Positions 27,137 through 36,537 are shown, counted from the first letter of the stretch. The stretch is 64,000 nucleotides of DNA from Parabacteroides sp. PM6-13 (GCF_029892605.1 NZ_JARXWF010000004.1:62001-126000), one strand, 5' to 3'. Translations and numbers: made by a program. Notes: generated from the letters alone by a model not told the origin.

Positions 27137-27553
27137 ATGAAAGCATTGTATACAGCCGTAGCTACCAACACAGGTGGCAGAGCCGGAAGAGTAACATCGT
27201 CAGATGGAGTGATTAATCTTGATTTGCGTCCCCCCAAGGAAATGGGAGGTCCGGGTGGCGATTACACCAATCCCGAGCAATTGTTTGCCGCCGGTTATTC
27301 CGCTTGTTATTCAGGCGCCTACATGAAGATGGCCCTTGATAGAGGGGTGCGCATCCGCCCGGAAGTGACGTTGAAGGTGACGTTAAACGAAGTAAGCGAC
27401 GGATTTAAGCTATCCGCCGTCATTGTGGTGAAAACAACCGGTATATCCCCTGAACAGGCGAAAGAACTGGCCGAAGCAGCTCATGCTTTTTGCCCCTATT
27501 CACGCGCCACACGAGGAAACATAGAGGTAGAATTACAGACAGTAACAGAATAA
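27137..27553 (+). CDS. ohr: Organic hydroperoxide resistance protein, Ohr/OsmC family
   Basis: 138 residues, typical Ohr length. The two redox cysteines are in AGYSACYSGA near residue 57 and AHAFCPYSRAT near 120, and the family N-terminus KALYTAVATNTGGRAGRVTS is present. It reduces organic peroxides in the cytoplasm using lipoyl or thiol reductants. It is monocistronic, with a terminator directly after it. No OhrR-type regulator is adjacent. Confidence 0.94.
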   Translation: MKALYTAVATNTGGRAGRVTSSDGVINLDLRPPKEMGGPGGDYTNPEQLFAAGYSACYSGAYMKMALDRGVRIRPEVTLKVTLNEVSDGFKLSAVIVVKTTGISPEQAKELAEAAHAFCPYSRATRGNIEVELQTVTE

Positions 27554-27601
27554 AGGTTTTTTAATCAGGCAGTGATGCCTTGTTTTGCATAACCTAATGG
27601 G

Positions 27602-27641
27602 ACAGGCTGCGGATCGTTTGATCGCAGCCTGTTTTCTTTTT
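27602..27641 (+). terminator. Intrinsic terminator after ohr
   Basis: ACAGGCTGCG at 27602-27611 pairs with CGCAGCCTGT at 27623-27632, followed by TTTCTTTTT. It separates ohr from the Lux-like operon. Confidence 0.85.
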
Positions 27642-27777
27642 GGGGGAGCGAGGAAGTTCTCCTAATTGATTGAGACGCGGTTGCTCCCAGCGGCTTAAAA
27701 ACAACATGAAAAGAGCGAACAAATTCCGATTTCATTTGTTTTATCCATTATAATAACGAATCAAAAATAATACCCTT

Positions 27778-29046
27778 ATGAAACTCTACAATGAAGATTA
27801 TGTCATAAGCTATGCGCGAAAGCATTCACCATTCTACAGCGAGTTATACAAAAATCTACCGGAGCATATCTCCTCCGTAGCGGAACTACCGATTTTGGAT
27901 CAGACATTGTTCTGGGATGCCAACACATCGGACGAGAGCAACACCCTATTGACCGGCGTCATGCAGGGTGGTGTCGCATTTAAAAGCGGCGGCACGACGA
28001 GCGCACCCAAGTTTTCCATCTACACAAAAGAGGAATGGGGTACTCTTAGTCGGTTAAGCGGACTTGCTTTGATGTATAATGGTATCAAGACAGGGGATAA
28101 AATAGCTAATCTTTTCTATGGCGGCCAATTGTATGGAAGCTTTTTGTTTTCTCACAGCAATATGCTGGATTGTCCGATAGAGGTGACGGAATACCCGATT
28201 ATGGGATCGACACCCATAGCGGACATGGTGCATTATATACTTCAGTTTCGTATCAATGTATTGGCCGGTGTGCCAACCACATTCATGTCCATCTATCAAT
28301 ATGCCAAGGAACACAGTATCGACCTTTCGTTTGTCGATAAAATTTATTTTGGCGGAGAAACCTTCTTCCCCGATCAGCGGGAATTTGTCGCATCAATCAG
28401 TCCGGGAGTTCAAATACGTTCCTATTGCTATGCCTTGGTGGATGGCGGATTGGGCGGCTTTTGTGATGACTCTTGCGGATTCAACGAGCACCGTTCGTTT
28501 GATCATGCCATTATTCTGGAAATTATCGACGAAGATACCGGCGAAGTCATCCGCGAAGCCAACCGCGAGGGCAAATTGGTCGTTACCTCCCTGTATCGCC
28601 TATTGCAACCCATGATCCGCTATCCGTTGGGAGATAGAGGAGTATGGCTGGAACCGGAAGGAACCTTCAACCGAAAGTTCAAACTCCTGGGGCGTTCGGA
28701 AGAGGGGGCTCGTATTGGACCGATCTCGATTTATTACGATGATATACGGGGCATTCTGGCGCAAGTGAAAGAAGTAAATGTCTTGAATTATCAATTGATA
28801 GTTAGTCATATTAATGGAAAAGACAAGCTTACCCTCCGCATTGCCACCGATGATCCGGAGCATGCCTGTCGCTATAGTTCCGACTACCTGCGCATTTTAT
28901 TCGAAGAACGTCATTCGTTTGTTGAAGAAATGGAAGCCGGACATATTCATGCCCCGGAATTTATTTTCGGAACGATTGAAGATTTGCAATACAATGAACG
29001 CACCGGTAAGATAAAACGTATCATCGATAATAGGATCAAACGCTAA
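27778..29046 (+). CDS. PaaK-like acyl-adenylate-forming ligase
   Basis: 422 residues of the phenylacetate-CoA ligase branch of the ANL superfamily. Motifs include the phosphate-binding loop SGGTTSAPKFS at residues 70-80, YGGQLYGSFLFSH near 119, YFGGETFF near 191, PLGDRGVW near 284 and the hinge region LGRSEEGARIG. It should activate a carboxylate as its adenylate. It is paralogous to the C-terminal half of the LuxC fusion two genes downstream. It heads a tight operon (next gene 14 bp away). The acyl substrate is unknown; a fatty or aromatic acid is inferred from the neighbours. Confidence 0.82.
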   Translation: MKLYNEDYVISYARKHSPFYSELYKNLPEHISSVAELPILDQTLFWDANTSDESNTLLTGVMQGGVAFKSGGTTSAPKFSIYTKEEWGTLSRLSGLALMYNGIKTGDKIANLFYGGQLYGSFLFSHSNMLDCPIEVTEYPIMGSTPIADMVHYILQFRINVLAGVPTTFMSIYQYAKEHSIDLSFVDKIYFGGETFFPDQREFVASISPGVQIRSYCYALVDGGLGGFCDDSCGFNEHRSFDHAIILEIIDEDTGEVIREANREGKLVVTSLYRLLQPMIRYPLGDRGVWLEPEGTFNRKFKLLGRSEEGARIGPISIYYDDIRGILAQVKEVNVLNYQLIVSHINGKDKLTLRIATDDPEHACRYSSDYLRILFEERHSFVEEMEAGHIHAPEFIFGTIEDLQYNERTGKIKRIIDNRIKR

Positions 29047-29060
29047 AAAGAGAAACAGCC

Positions 29061-30188
29061 ATGTTAGAACACGCAGATTTTTTATGTAATAGTTCGGATG
29101 CCTATAATCATTCTCCGGAAATGAACCGGCTTTTTGTGGAAGGGATGAAGGAGATTACTCGTTTTCATCAACAAAACAATGCCTTCTACGCCCGTTTGTT
29201 GGAGAAGAAACAGTTCGATATCGATTCGCTCATGACAGTCGACGATTGTGCGAATATACCCTTTTTGTATGCTGACTTTTTCAAAACGCACGTAGTGAAA
29301 AGCATCCCGGATGAAATGGTAGCGGAGCATTTTACCTCTTCGGGCACCACCGGTCAGATGAGCCAGATGTTTTTTGATGCCCGCTCACTCGGATTAGGTA
29401 TTCAGATGGTTGATTTTGAGATGGAATACCTGGGGTTTGTTGCACCGGAACAGGTCTGTAATTACATCTTATATTCGTATGAAATCCCGAAAGATTCAAC
29501 CTTAGGGACAGCGAACACCGATAAGCGACTGCTGAAATATACGAAAGTCAACGAAGTGGAATATGCCCTGAAACAAAACGGTCGCGGAGGATACGAATTT
29601 GATGTGTTTGGCATCATTCGCGCTTTTCAACGCTTTGCCGCACAAGGTTTGCCTGTCCGGATTCTGGGATTTCCCTCGTTCTTTTATTTCACATTAGAGC
29701 AGATGCGTGATCTGAAGATGCCTCCGGTGAAGTTGCATCCTGACTCTTGCACCATTTTCGGAGGTGGCTGGAAAGGATATGCCGGTAAACAAATATCGAA
29801 ATTAGCATTATATCAATTAGGCGAGGAGATATTGGGTATCCCCAATCATCGTTTTTGCGACGGGTTTGGTTCGGTCGAACATTCCATCCCTTACCTGGAA
29901 TGTAAACACCATCATTTTCATGTGCCGACCTGGTCGCGTGTGTTTATTCGCGATATGAAAACGCTTGAGGTCTTGCCGATGGGCGAACCGGGTTTTCTTC
30001 AGTTTGTTTCTCCTTATATTTCGTCAGCGCCAGCCCATAGTATTGTTATGGGTGACAAAGCGGTTCTCTATCCTGCCGAGCAATGCGGTTGCGGATTAGA
30101 AACGCCTTACTTTGAAATCCTGGGCCGCGCAGGAACATCTAAGAACAAGAGTTGTGCCATTGCCGCATCGGAATTTTTGAAAAAATAA
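29061..30188 (+). CDS. LuxE-like acyl-protein synthetase
   Basis: 375 residues, the length of LuxE. The adenylation loop SSGTTGQ is at residues 93-99, and GGGWKG plus FGSVEHSIPYLEC are LuxE-type blocks. A cysteine near residue 365, about ten residues from the end (NKSCAIAA), lies where LuxE proteins carry the acyl-accepting cysteine. In luminous bacteria LuxE activates fatty acids and passes the acyl group to LuxC reductase. Here the reductase gene follows within 10 bp, but no luciferase genes exist in the window. The role is inferred as acyl activation for aldehyde formation. Confidence 0.85.
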   Translation: MLEHADFLCNSSDAYNHSPEMNRLFVEGMKEITRFHQQNNAFYARLLEKKQFDIDSLMTVDDCANIPFLYADFFKTHVVKSIPDEMVAEHFTSSGTTGQMSQMFFDARSLGLGIQMVDFEMEYLGFVAPEQVCNYILYSYEIPKDSTLGTANTDKRLLKYTKVNEVEYALKQNGRGGYEFDVFGIIRAFQRFAAQGLPVRILGFPSFFYFTLEQMRDLKMPPVKLHPDSCTIFGGGWKGYAGKQISKLALYQLGEEILGIPNHRFCDGFGSVEHSIPYLECKHHHFHVPTWSRVFIRDMKTLEVLPMGEPGFLQFVSPYISSAPAHSIVMGDKAVLYPAEQCGCGLETPYFEILGRAGTSKNKSCAIAASEFLKK

Positions 30189-30195
30189 GTTGATT

Positions 30196-32655
30196 ATGGA
30201 AAAGATACATCTATTGAATGGCGAAATACAGGACTCTTATCAGATTGAACAAATCGAACAATCGATACTTCAAACGATAGGAAAACCTCTTGCAACACAG
30301 GCATTACTGAATGCCGGAGAAATTCTATCTTCCCGATTGGCAAAAGGCGATGCGGAATTGGAAGCGATCTTGATCCGCTCCGGCATGGAGGCAGAGGAGG
30401 CCAAAGCGACAGTCTGCGGATTGGCTACGGCCTTCAGCAAGTCATATATGACGGAGAAAATTTGTCATGAATTGGGGCGAATCGATCCTTTTGTATTCCG
30501 TCGTTTTAATATGGAAGAAAACATATTGGAATGTTACAAACCGCTGGGCGTGCTTTGTCACGTTGCTGCGGGCAATGCGCCCGGGTTAGGCGCACTGAGT
30601 GTGCTGGAAGGGCTGATGACAGGCAACATCAACATCGTTAAGTTGAGCAGCAAAGAGAATGGTTTTTCAGCCCTCTTGCTTTATCGCCTGATCCAATCGG
30701 ATGCCACCGGCACATTGAAAGATTATATCTATGCCCTGGATATTTCGTCGTCGGAAAAAGAGACCTTGAAGCGTTTGTTCGATTTTGCCTCTTCTATTGT
30801 GGCCTGGGGCGGAACGGAAGCGATAGAAAGTGTTCGCTCGATGACACAAACGCCGGTTATTGCCTGGGGGCATCATCTTAGCTTTGGCTACCTCACCCCA
30901 AAAGGGTTGACCGATGAAAACCTGTTGGGCATTGCCCGTGATATATGCGATGGAAACCAGCAGGCTTGTTCCAGTCCGCAATGCTTATATTATGAAGGTG
31001 CGTATGAAGAGCTGCCGGCGGTAGCCGAACGGCTGAAGAAAGCCCTGGAGACAGTCTCCCCACAAATACCACTGATGCCGATGGGGAGCGCCGAACAGGC
31101 ACAAATCACCTCTTCCAACCTGATGGTGACACTGGGAAGTTGTATGGACGAAGGCGAACTGATAGAAGCCGACGACCAGACGTTCCGGATCTACATCAAT
31201 CGTTCTCCCGGGCTGACCCCTTCTCCGCTTTTCCGCACGATTTGGTTGAAGCCGATGAAACGAGAGGAGATGGTCAGCTATTTCCTGCCGATGAGCCGGT
31301 TTCTGCAAACAGTCTCGCTGGGTTGTGGGTTGGACGAATTATATGAGTTATCAGAACTGTTTACTGTTTGTGGAGCAACCCGGATCGTGGAATGTGGCAG
31401 TGTATTCGCCTCCTACCCCGGCGAACCTCACGATGGCGTTTCTGCGCTTTCTTGTTATTGTAAGCGTGTTTCGGTTATTTCGTCACAGTTGGAAAAAATC
31501 GCCTCTTTCGATCAGCTAAAACCATACGAACCGGTTACCACCCAAACGCCGATCATGGATAAAGAGGCTTTCATGGCTTTGCCGGTTCGGGAAGAAAGCG
31601 GCAAACTGTATGTGAAAAGCGGTGGCTCGAGCGGGAAAACAATTTTGTCGCCTTACTCTTACCGCGATTATCATTTTGAGATGCGGTGTATTGCGGAAGC
31701 ACTGATTGCCATCGGTCTGCAACCGAAAACAGATAAAGTAATGAATCTCTTCAGTGTAGGACATTTGTATGGCGGATTTATCAGTTTCGGATGCATCCTG
31801 GAACTGGCGAATGCGAAACATTATCCGATGTCGGAAGTATCCGACACAAAAGAGGTCGTCGATTATATCGTTGAACTAGGCATTAACACATTGGTAGGAA
31901 TGCCCTCGTATCTATTAAAATTATTCCGGGAACATAAGGCAGCACTTCAACAATACGGCGGAGTGAAGAAACTCTATTACGGCGGAGAGTTCATGACTCC
32001 GGCTGACAAAGAGATGCTGAAAAAAACATTTGGTGTGGAAATCATCTCGTCTGTCAGCTATGGCTCCAACGATGTGGGACCGATCGGTTATACCTGTGAA
32101 TACTGCGAAGGAGGAATCCATCATTTAGCCACCGGCATCATGGATATGGAAATTCTTCGGATGGATAGCGATGAGCCGGTAGAAAAAGGAGAAACGGGAC
32201 GTATCATACTTTCGCCTAAATTCAGAGAAGGACATGACGTGAGCCGTTATGAGATCGGCGACCTGGGGCGATGGATCGAAGATGATTGTCCATGTGGACG
32301 GAAAAATCCGCGTTTTGAGCTGCAAGGAAGGTATGGAGACATTTTCCGGGTCGGAGGTTGCTTCCTGAATTATATGAAACTGTCGGGAATTATAAACAAC
32401 TACCTCGAACCCACTCAACTACAATTATTCATAGAAGACGGTGAAGTGGAGAGACTTATTTTCCGTACCGGATTGGTTCATTTCTCCAGAGAAGAGCTTA
32501 TCGCTGCCTTGCGCGAACAGGATAGCGCATTCGAAGAGGCCTTGGATTACGGTTATTTAGATGTTGAGTTGTCAAAAATGAAAGAGGCTGATATGGAGTA
32601 TATCGGTCATAGCGGCAAGTTAAAACACATCATTGATAAGAGAACGTTAAAATGA
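30196..32655 (+). CDS. LuxC-like acyl reductase fused to a PaaK-like ligase domain
   Basis: 819 residues from the ATG at 30196; a TTG at 30190 is the alternative. Residues about 1-435 match LuxC/acyl-CoA reductase: the aldehyde-dehydrogenase-like CHVAAGNAPGLGALS near 120-135 and a candidate catalytic Cys near 258 in GNQQACSSPQ. Residues about 445-819 form a second adenylating domain with KSGGSSGKT near 475-482, YYGGEFMTP and YEIGDLGRW. Activation and NADPH-dependent reduction of an acyl group are thus joined in one chain. It overlaps the next gene by 4 bp (ATGA). The domain boundary is my estimate. Confidence 0.85.
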   Translation: MEKIHLLNGEIQDSYQIEQIEQSILQTIGKPLATQALLNAGEILSSRLAKGDAELEAILIRSGMEAEEAKATVCGLATAFSKSYMTEKICHELGRIDPFVFRRFNMEENILECYKPLGVLCHVAAGNAPGLGALSVLEGLMTGNINIVKLSSKENGFSALLLYRLIQSDATGTLKDYIYALDISSSEKETLKRLFDFASSIVAWGGTEAIESVRSMTQTPVIAWGHHLSFGYLTPKGLTDENLLGIARDICDGNQQACSSPQCLYYEGAYEELPAVAERLKKALETVSPQIPLMPMGSAEQAQITSSNLMVTLGSCMDEGELIEADDQTFRIYINRSPGLTPSPLFRTIWLKPMKREEMVSYFLPMSRFLQTVSLGCGLDELYELSELFTVCGATRIVECGSVFASYPGEPHDGVSALSCYCKRVSVISSQLEKIASFDQLKPYEPVTTQTPIMDKEAFMALPVREESGKLYVKSGGSSGKTILSPYSYRDYHFEMRCIAEALIAIGLQPKTDKVMNLFSVGHLYGGFISFGCILELANAKHYPMSEVSDTKEVVDYIVELGINTLVGMPSYLLKLFREHKAALQQYGGVKKLYYGGEFMTPADKEMLKKTFGVEIISSVSYGSNDVGPIGYTCEYCEGGIHHLATGIMDMEILRMDSDEPVEKGETGRIILSPKFREGHDVSRYEIGDLGRWIEDDCPCGRKNPRFELQGRYGDIFRVGGCFLNYMKLSGIINNYLEPTQLQLFIEDGEVERLIFRTGLVHFSREELIAALREQDSAFEEALDYGYLDVELSKMKEADMEYIGHSGKLKHIIDKRTLK

Positions 32656-34130
32656 AATTAAGATTAGAACTTACCAACAATCTTTTGTGCATTTCTCCGG
32701 CGTTGAGTTTTGTCGAAGCTTTATGCAGGGAAAGAGGACTTTCGGAGAAAGAAAACAAACAATTTCAACTGGCGCTGGAAGAGGTCCTTTCCAACGTCGT
32801 TCAATATGCGTTCGATAACAACGAAGAATACTTTTTTGATGTATTTATCACAGATACCTCGTCGTATATTGAAATCAAAATACGCGAGTTAGGCATTCCT
32901 TTTATCTGGGAAAACGCGCAACAGTTCGACCCGACACAGATCCATAGTGTAGACGATGCCGTCAACCAAAAAGGATTGGGCACCTATATCATTTCCCGGA
33001 TGGTCGATAAGTTGGAATACAGATATCTGGGCGTTGAGGGGAAAGAAACCATTCTGATAAAGCATATCAATAACCCACAGGTCACCGAATATAAACACGA
33101 AACAAAACCGGCTGTTCATTACACACCGGAAGACATTCGTGTTCATCTGTTTGAAGAAAAAGAAGCCTTGAATGTAGCTCGTTGTCTGTACACGGCTTAT
33201 GGCTATTCTTACCTGAAATTTGCGTTGTACGACCCCAGGTATCTGTGCGAAGAGGCTATGCGGGATGATACGATCATTATGACAGCGGTTGCTTCAGACA
33301 ATGAAGTGGCAGGAGTTGTCATCGGAAAAGAAGAGGAAGCAACCAAAGGAATTATGGAAATGGGCTCGTTAGTGGTCTCTCCGGTATTCCGGGGACTTCA
33401 TCTTGCCGAATCACTTGCTCTGGCTCTTCGGGATGAAATAGCTCGCTCCGGTCGGAATGGCGTCTTTACCGAATGTGTGACAATTCATTTAGCCAGTCAG
33501 CGCGTGTCGTTGAATGCCGGGTTGAAGCCTTGTGGAGCCTTGATCAATTATATCCCTAATAGCGTAAATTTCAAAAAATTTGATAAGCAGAGGTCTGAAC
33601 GGCAAACTTTTATCCTATACTATAAGAGTATAACCGATCGAAAAAGCCTGATATACCTGCCTTCACGTCATGCCGATAAAATAAAACGCATTTACGAGCG
33701 CATCCATGTTGCATACGAAGTATTGACAGCGATGAGCGACCTTCCTGCGGCATGTGACATAGCTCTTCAACGCAACGATACGTTTGAGTTGGGTATTGTC
33801 TTTGTGAAACAGATAGGCGCCGATTTAAGCCCGTTCTTAAGTCGTATGTTAAAGCTCTCCGAATTTAAGAAGACAAAAACCTGGTGTCTCTATCTCTATA
33901 TGAACGATCCGCACCTGGAATATGCCATTGAGGAGGCTGAGAAGTCCAATTTCATATTCACCGGCATACTTCCGGGCACAGAGAAAGGTGATTTGTTGAT
34001 CATGCAACATACCACCGATGTGGCATGGATACGAGAAGAGACCCTGTTGGCCGATCCGGAGAAAGACAGCTGGATGCTCGACTTTATTGAAGAGAGATAT
34101 AAAGAAATAAACGAAAATGGCACAAAATAG
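32652..34130 (+). CDS. RsbW-like anti-sigma kinase domain fused to GNAT-like domain
   Basis: 492 residues. The N-terminal about 140 residues are a HATPase_c_2 domain of RsbW/SpoIIAB type: N-box LALEEVLSNVVQYAFDN, RELGIPF and KGLGTYIISRMVD. Residues about 160-330 resemble a GNAT acetyltransferase (NEVAGVVIGKEE, EMGSLVVSPVFRGLHLAESL). The rest is unassigned. It is coupled by a 4-bp overlap to the LuxC fusion and followed by a SpoIIE phosphatase and a STAS protein, completing a partner-switching set. The kinase partner is inferred to be the STAS protein at 36171, and no sigma factor is nearby. Confidence 0.8.
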   Translation: MKLRLELTNNLLCISPALSFVEALCRERGLSEKENKQFQLALEEVLSNVVQYAFDNNEEYFFDVFITDTSSYIEIKIRELGIPFIWENAQQFDPTQIHSVDDAVNQKGLGTYIISRMVDKLEYRYLGVEGKETILIKHINNPQVTEYKHETKPAVHYTPEDIRVHLFEEKEALNVARCLYTAYGYSYLKFALYDPRYLCEEAMRDDTIIMTAVASDNEVAGVVIGKEEEATKGIMEMGSLVVSPVFRGLHLAESLALALRDEIARSGRNGVFTECVTIHLASQRVSLNAGLKPCGALINYIPNSVNFKKFDKQRSERQTFILYYKSITDRKSLIYLPSRHADKIKRIYERIHVAYEVLTAMSDLPAACDIALQRNDTFELGIVFVKQIGADLSPFLSRMLKLSEFKKTKTWCLYLYMNDPHLEYAIEEAEKSNFIFTGILPGTEKGDLLIMQHTTDVAWIREETLLADPEKDSWMLDFIEERYKEINENGTK

Positions 34131-34186
34131 TATATTGGGTATTTGTATTTATTCCGAAGATAAAAGGAGAGTACGTGATTTAATCT

Positions 34187-34194
34187 TATATTTG
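34187..34194 (+). promoter_or_regulatory. Possible -7 box upstream of the SpoIIE phosphatase
   Basis: TATATTTG matches TAnnTTTG, 31 bp before the ATG at 34226. No good -33 TTTG is present at the right distance. It may give the two regulatory genes some independent expression. Confidence 0.35.
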
Positions 34195-34225
34195 CTTTCT
34201 AACGATTGAAATCAACAAATCAGAC

Positions 34226-36157
34226 ATGAAGTGGATAAAAAAGATACAGTATTCGTTTTCCGCCAAGCTTAGTTTCTATGTCTTATTGAGCACGATAACG
34301 ATCTTTCTGATCTCTTTTTTATTCTTTTCGGTCTTTACCGGTCGTACGATTCGCGACTCGGCGCATGGCAAAGCCAAAAACCTGCTGGCCATCACGCAAT
34401 ATAAGATTGAGAATGTATTTACCTCCATCAAAACAGTACATAATAACTTCCAATGGGCGATCATCGACCGGGGCATCGAGGCGGACTCACTGTTCAGTCT
34501 GACACGCGATATCCTCGAGAGCAACCCCTATATCTTTGGCTGCGCGGTGGCTTTCGAGCCCCATTATTTTGAGGAGAAGGGATATTACTTCTCCCCCTTT
34601 TCCAGTCGTCAGGGAGAAGAAATCGAGACCATTCAGTTGGGAACAGAGCAGTATGATTACTTCTCCATGGAATGGTATGCGGCGCCTAAACGGCTGAACA
34701 GTCCATATTGGACAGATCCATACTACGACGAAGGCGGAGGACAGATGTTGATGACCACCTTTTCCACCCCGCTCTACGACCGGGAAGGCGCCTTTATCGG
34801 CGTGTTAACGGCGGATGTCTCGCTCGACTGGCTAACCGATCTGGTCAACGAAGTGAAACCCTATCCATCGAGCTACTCGGTCTTGCTTGCCCATAACGGC
34901 ACCTATATCATCCATCCCCGCAAAGAATACATCATGCACGAATCGATATTCAGCGTGGCGGAAAGGTTTGGAATCGATGCTCTGAAGGAGGCGGGAACAC
35001 GTATGACCAATGGAGAGTCGGGCATGGCCGAACTGGAAAACACCTCCGTCGACGATTATATCAAGTCGTATATCTATTACACAGCGCTTCCTTCCAATGG
35101 TTGGTCGCTGGGCATGGTGACCCATAAGAAGGAGATCTTCTGGGAGCTTCGTAAAACAAGAATCATCACCCTCCTTTTCTTTCTTATCGGATTACTGTTC
35201 CTATATGTCCTGTGCCGGGGTATCGTGCATAAACTAAGCAAACCGCTCTCAGACTTCTCCCATTCGGCCAGAGAGATTGCCCGGGGAAATTTCCACGCCG
35301 AGTTGCCACATATCAAGTCGAAAGATGAAATGATGGAGTTGAAGAATTCATTCTCTTTTATGCAGCAAGAGCTGGTCAACTACACCCGTGAATTGAAAGA
35401 GACCACCTCGAAAAAAGAACGTATCGAAAGCGAACTGCACATTGCCCGTGAGATACAGATGGGCATGATTCCCAAGATATTTCCGCCTTTCCCCGACAGA
35501 AACGATCTGGATCTGTTTGCCCTGTTGCGCCCTGCCAAAGAGGTAGGAGGTGACCTGTATGACTTTTTCATCGACAACGATCGATTATACTTCGCCATCG
35601 GAGATGTATCCGACAAAGGAGTGCCTGCCTCTTTGTTTATGGCGGTAACTCGTAGCCTGTTTCGTTCGGTGGCCACGCACTATGACGATCCCGCTCAGAT
35701 TGTCTTGTCGATGAACAACTCCATAGCCGAAACAAACGATGCGAATATGTTTGTTACCCTGTTTATCGGCATACTGAATCTTTCAACCGGCACACTCTCT
35801 TATTGCAATGCTGGGCATAATCCGCCTGTATTGATCACGCCCGAAGGTAAGGTCTCTTTTATGAAGGTAAAACCCAATATGGCGGTAGGTTTGTTCGACG
35901 GTTTCCCTTACCAATTCGAAACGATGACCATAGAGAAAGGATCCACCCTGTTCCTCTACACCGACGGACTGACAGAGGCGGAGAACCGGGAACAGGCCTT
36001 ATATCACGAGACACGGCTGATACAGGAATTGGAAAACGCCGCTTCGCAATCGCCCAGAGAGCTTATTCACACCATCGTGGAATCGGTCAACCGGCATGTG
36101 AACGGAGCGGAACAAAGCGATGACTTAACAATTTTAGCAATCCACTATATTAAATAA
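34226..36157 (+). CDS. Cache-HAMP-SpoIIE (RsbU-like) serine phosphatase
   Basis: 643 residues. The first membrane helix is near residues 14-38. An extracytoplasmic dCache-like sensor occupies about 40-300 (GVLTADVSLDWLTDLV, YIIHPRKEYIMHES). The second helix is near 310-330 (LLFFLIGLLFLYVL), followed by HAMP to about 385, a coiled-coil signalling stretch, and a PP2C/SpoIIE domain from about 425 with GGDLYDF, IGDVSDKG, AGHNPP, LYTDGLTEA and QSDDLT. It should sense an external ligand and dephosphorylate a STAS-domain antagonist, whose gene starts 13 bp later. The ligand is unknown. Confidence 0.9.
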   Translation: MKWIKKIQYSFSAKLSFYVLLSTITIFLISFLFFSVFTGRTIRDSAHGKAKNLLAITQYKIENVFTSIKTVHNNFQWAIIDRGIEADSLFSLTRDILESNPYIFGCAVAFEPHYFEEKGYYFSPFSSRQGEEIETIQLGTEQYDYFSMEWYAAPKRLNSPYWTDPYYDEGGGQMLMTTFSTPLYDREGAFIGVLTADVSLDWLTDLVNEVKPYPSSYSVLLAHNGTYIIHPRKEYIMHESIFSVAERFGIDALKEAGTRMTNGESGMAELENTSVDDYIKSYIYYTALPSNGWSLGMVTHKKEIFWELRKTRIITLLFFLIGLLFLYVLCRGIVHKLSKPLSDFSHSAREIARGNFHAELPHIKSKDEMMELKNSFSFMQQELVNYTRELKETTSKKERIESELHIAREIQMGMIPKIFPPFPDRNDLDLFALLRPAKEVGGDLYDFFIDNDRLYFAIGDVSDKGVPASLFMAVTRSLFRSVATHYDDPAQIVLSMNNSIAETNDANMFVTLFIGILNLSTGTLSYCNAGHNPPVLITPEGKVSFMKVKPNMAVGLFDGFPYQFETMTIEKGSTLFLYTDGLTEAENREQALYHETRLIQELENAASQSPRELIHTIVESVNRHVNGAEQSDDLTILAIHYIK

Positions 36158-36170
36158 AGGAGACTTTACG

Positions 36171-36509
36171 ATGAAAATTAAAATCAACGAAGAAGCAGGA
36201 ATCACTCACGTCAGCATCGAAGGGCGTCTGGATACACTTAGCTCACATGATTTCGAAAAACAAATACTCCCATTAGCCACCCCGCAAGCGAATATCCTAC
36301 TCGACTGCAGCGCGTTTGAATACATCAGCAGCTCGGGACTCCGCCAATTCCTCCTGCTTCAGAAAGCAGTCATAGCCAGTGAGGGTCAACTGACCATCCG
36401 CGACTTAAAACCGGAGATCAGGGAGGTATTCGACATGACCGGATTCTCCGCCCTGTTTACGTTCGAATCCTCAAAAACGAAACCGCCCCACCGTTCAGTC
36501 GAACGATAG
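36171..36509 (+). CDS. STAS-domain anti-sigma factor antagonist (RsbV/SpoIIAA-like)
   Basis: 112 residues, a single STAS domain. The phosphorylation site block DCSAFEYISSSGLRQFL near residues 43-59 includes candidate serines at the usual position. It is the expected shared substrate of the HATPase kinase at 32652 and the SpoIIE phosphatase at 34226. A GGAG-type ribosome site precedes the ATG. The C-terminal KTKPPHRSVER overlaps a hairpin that may be the operon terminator. Confidence 0.9.
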   Translation: MKIKINEEAGITHVSIEGRLDTLSSHDFEKQILPLATPQANILLDCSAFEYISSSGLRQFLLLQKAVIASEGQLTIRDLKPEIREVFDMTGFSALFTFESSKTKPPHRSVER

Positions 36510-36537
36510 GGCGGCTATCTGATCTTTTCTTTTCTCC
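36484..36537 (+). terminator. Hairpin at end of the Lux-like/partner-switching operon
   Basis: CCGCCC at 36484 pairs with GGGCGG near 36511, with an inner CGTTC-AGTC-GAACG hairpin, followed by a T-rich stretch (CTTTTCTTTTCTCC). It overlaps the last codons of the STAS gene and lies between convergent genes. Confidence 0.55.

Noticed and set aside
27778-36509. A true bioluminescence (lux) operon
   Set aside because: No luxA/luxB luciferase genes or flavin reductase are present; only the acyl-activating and reducing parts resemble Lux proteins.
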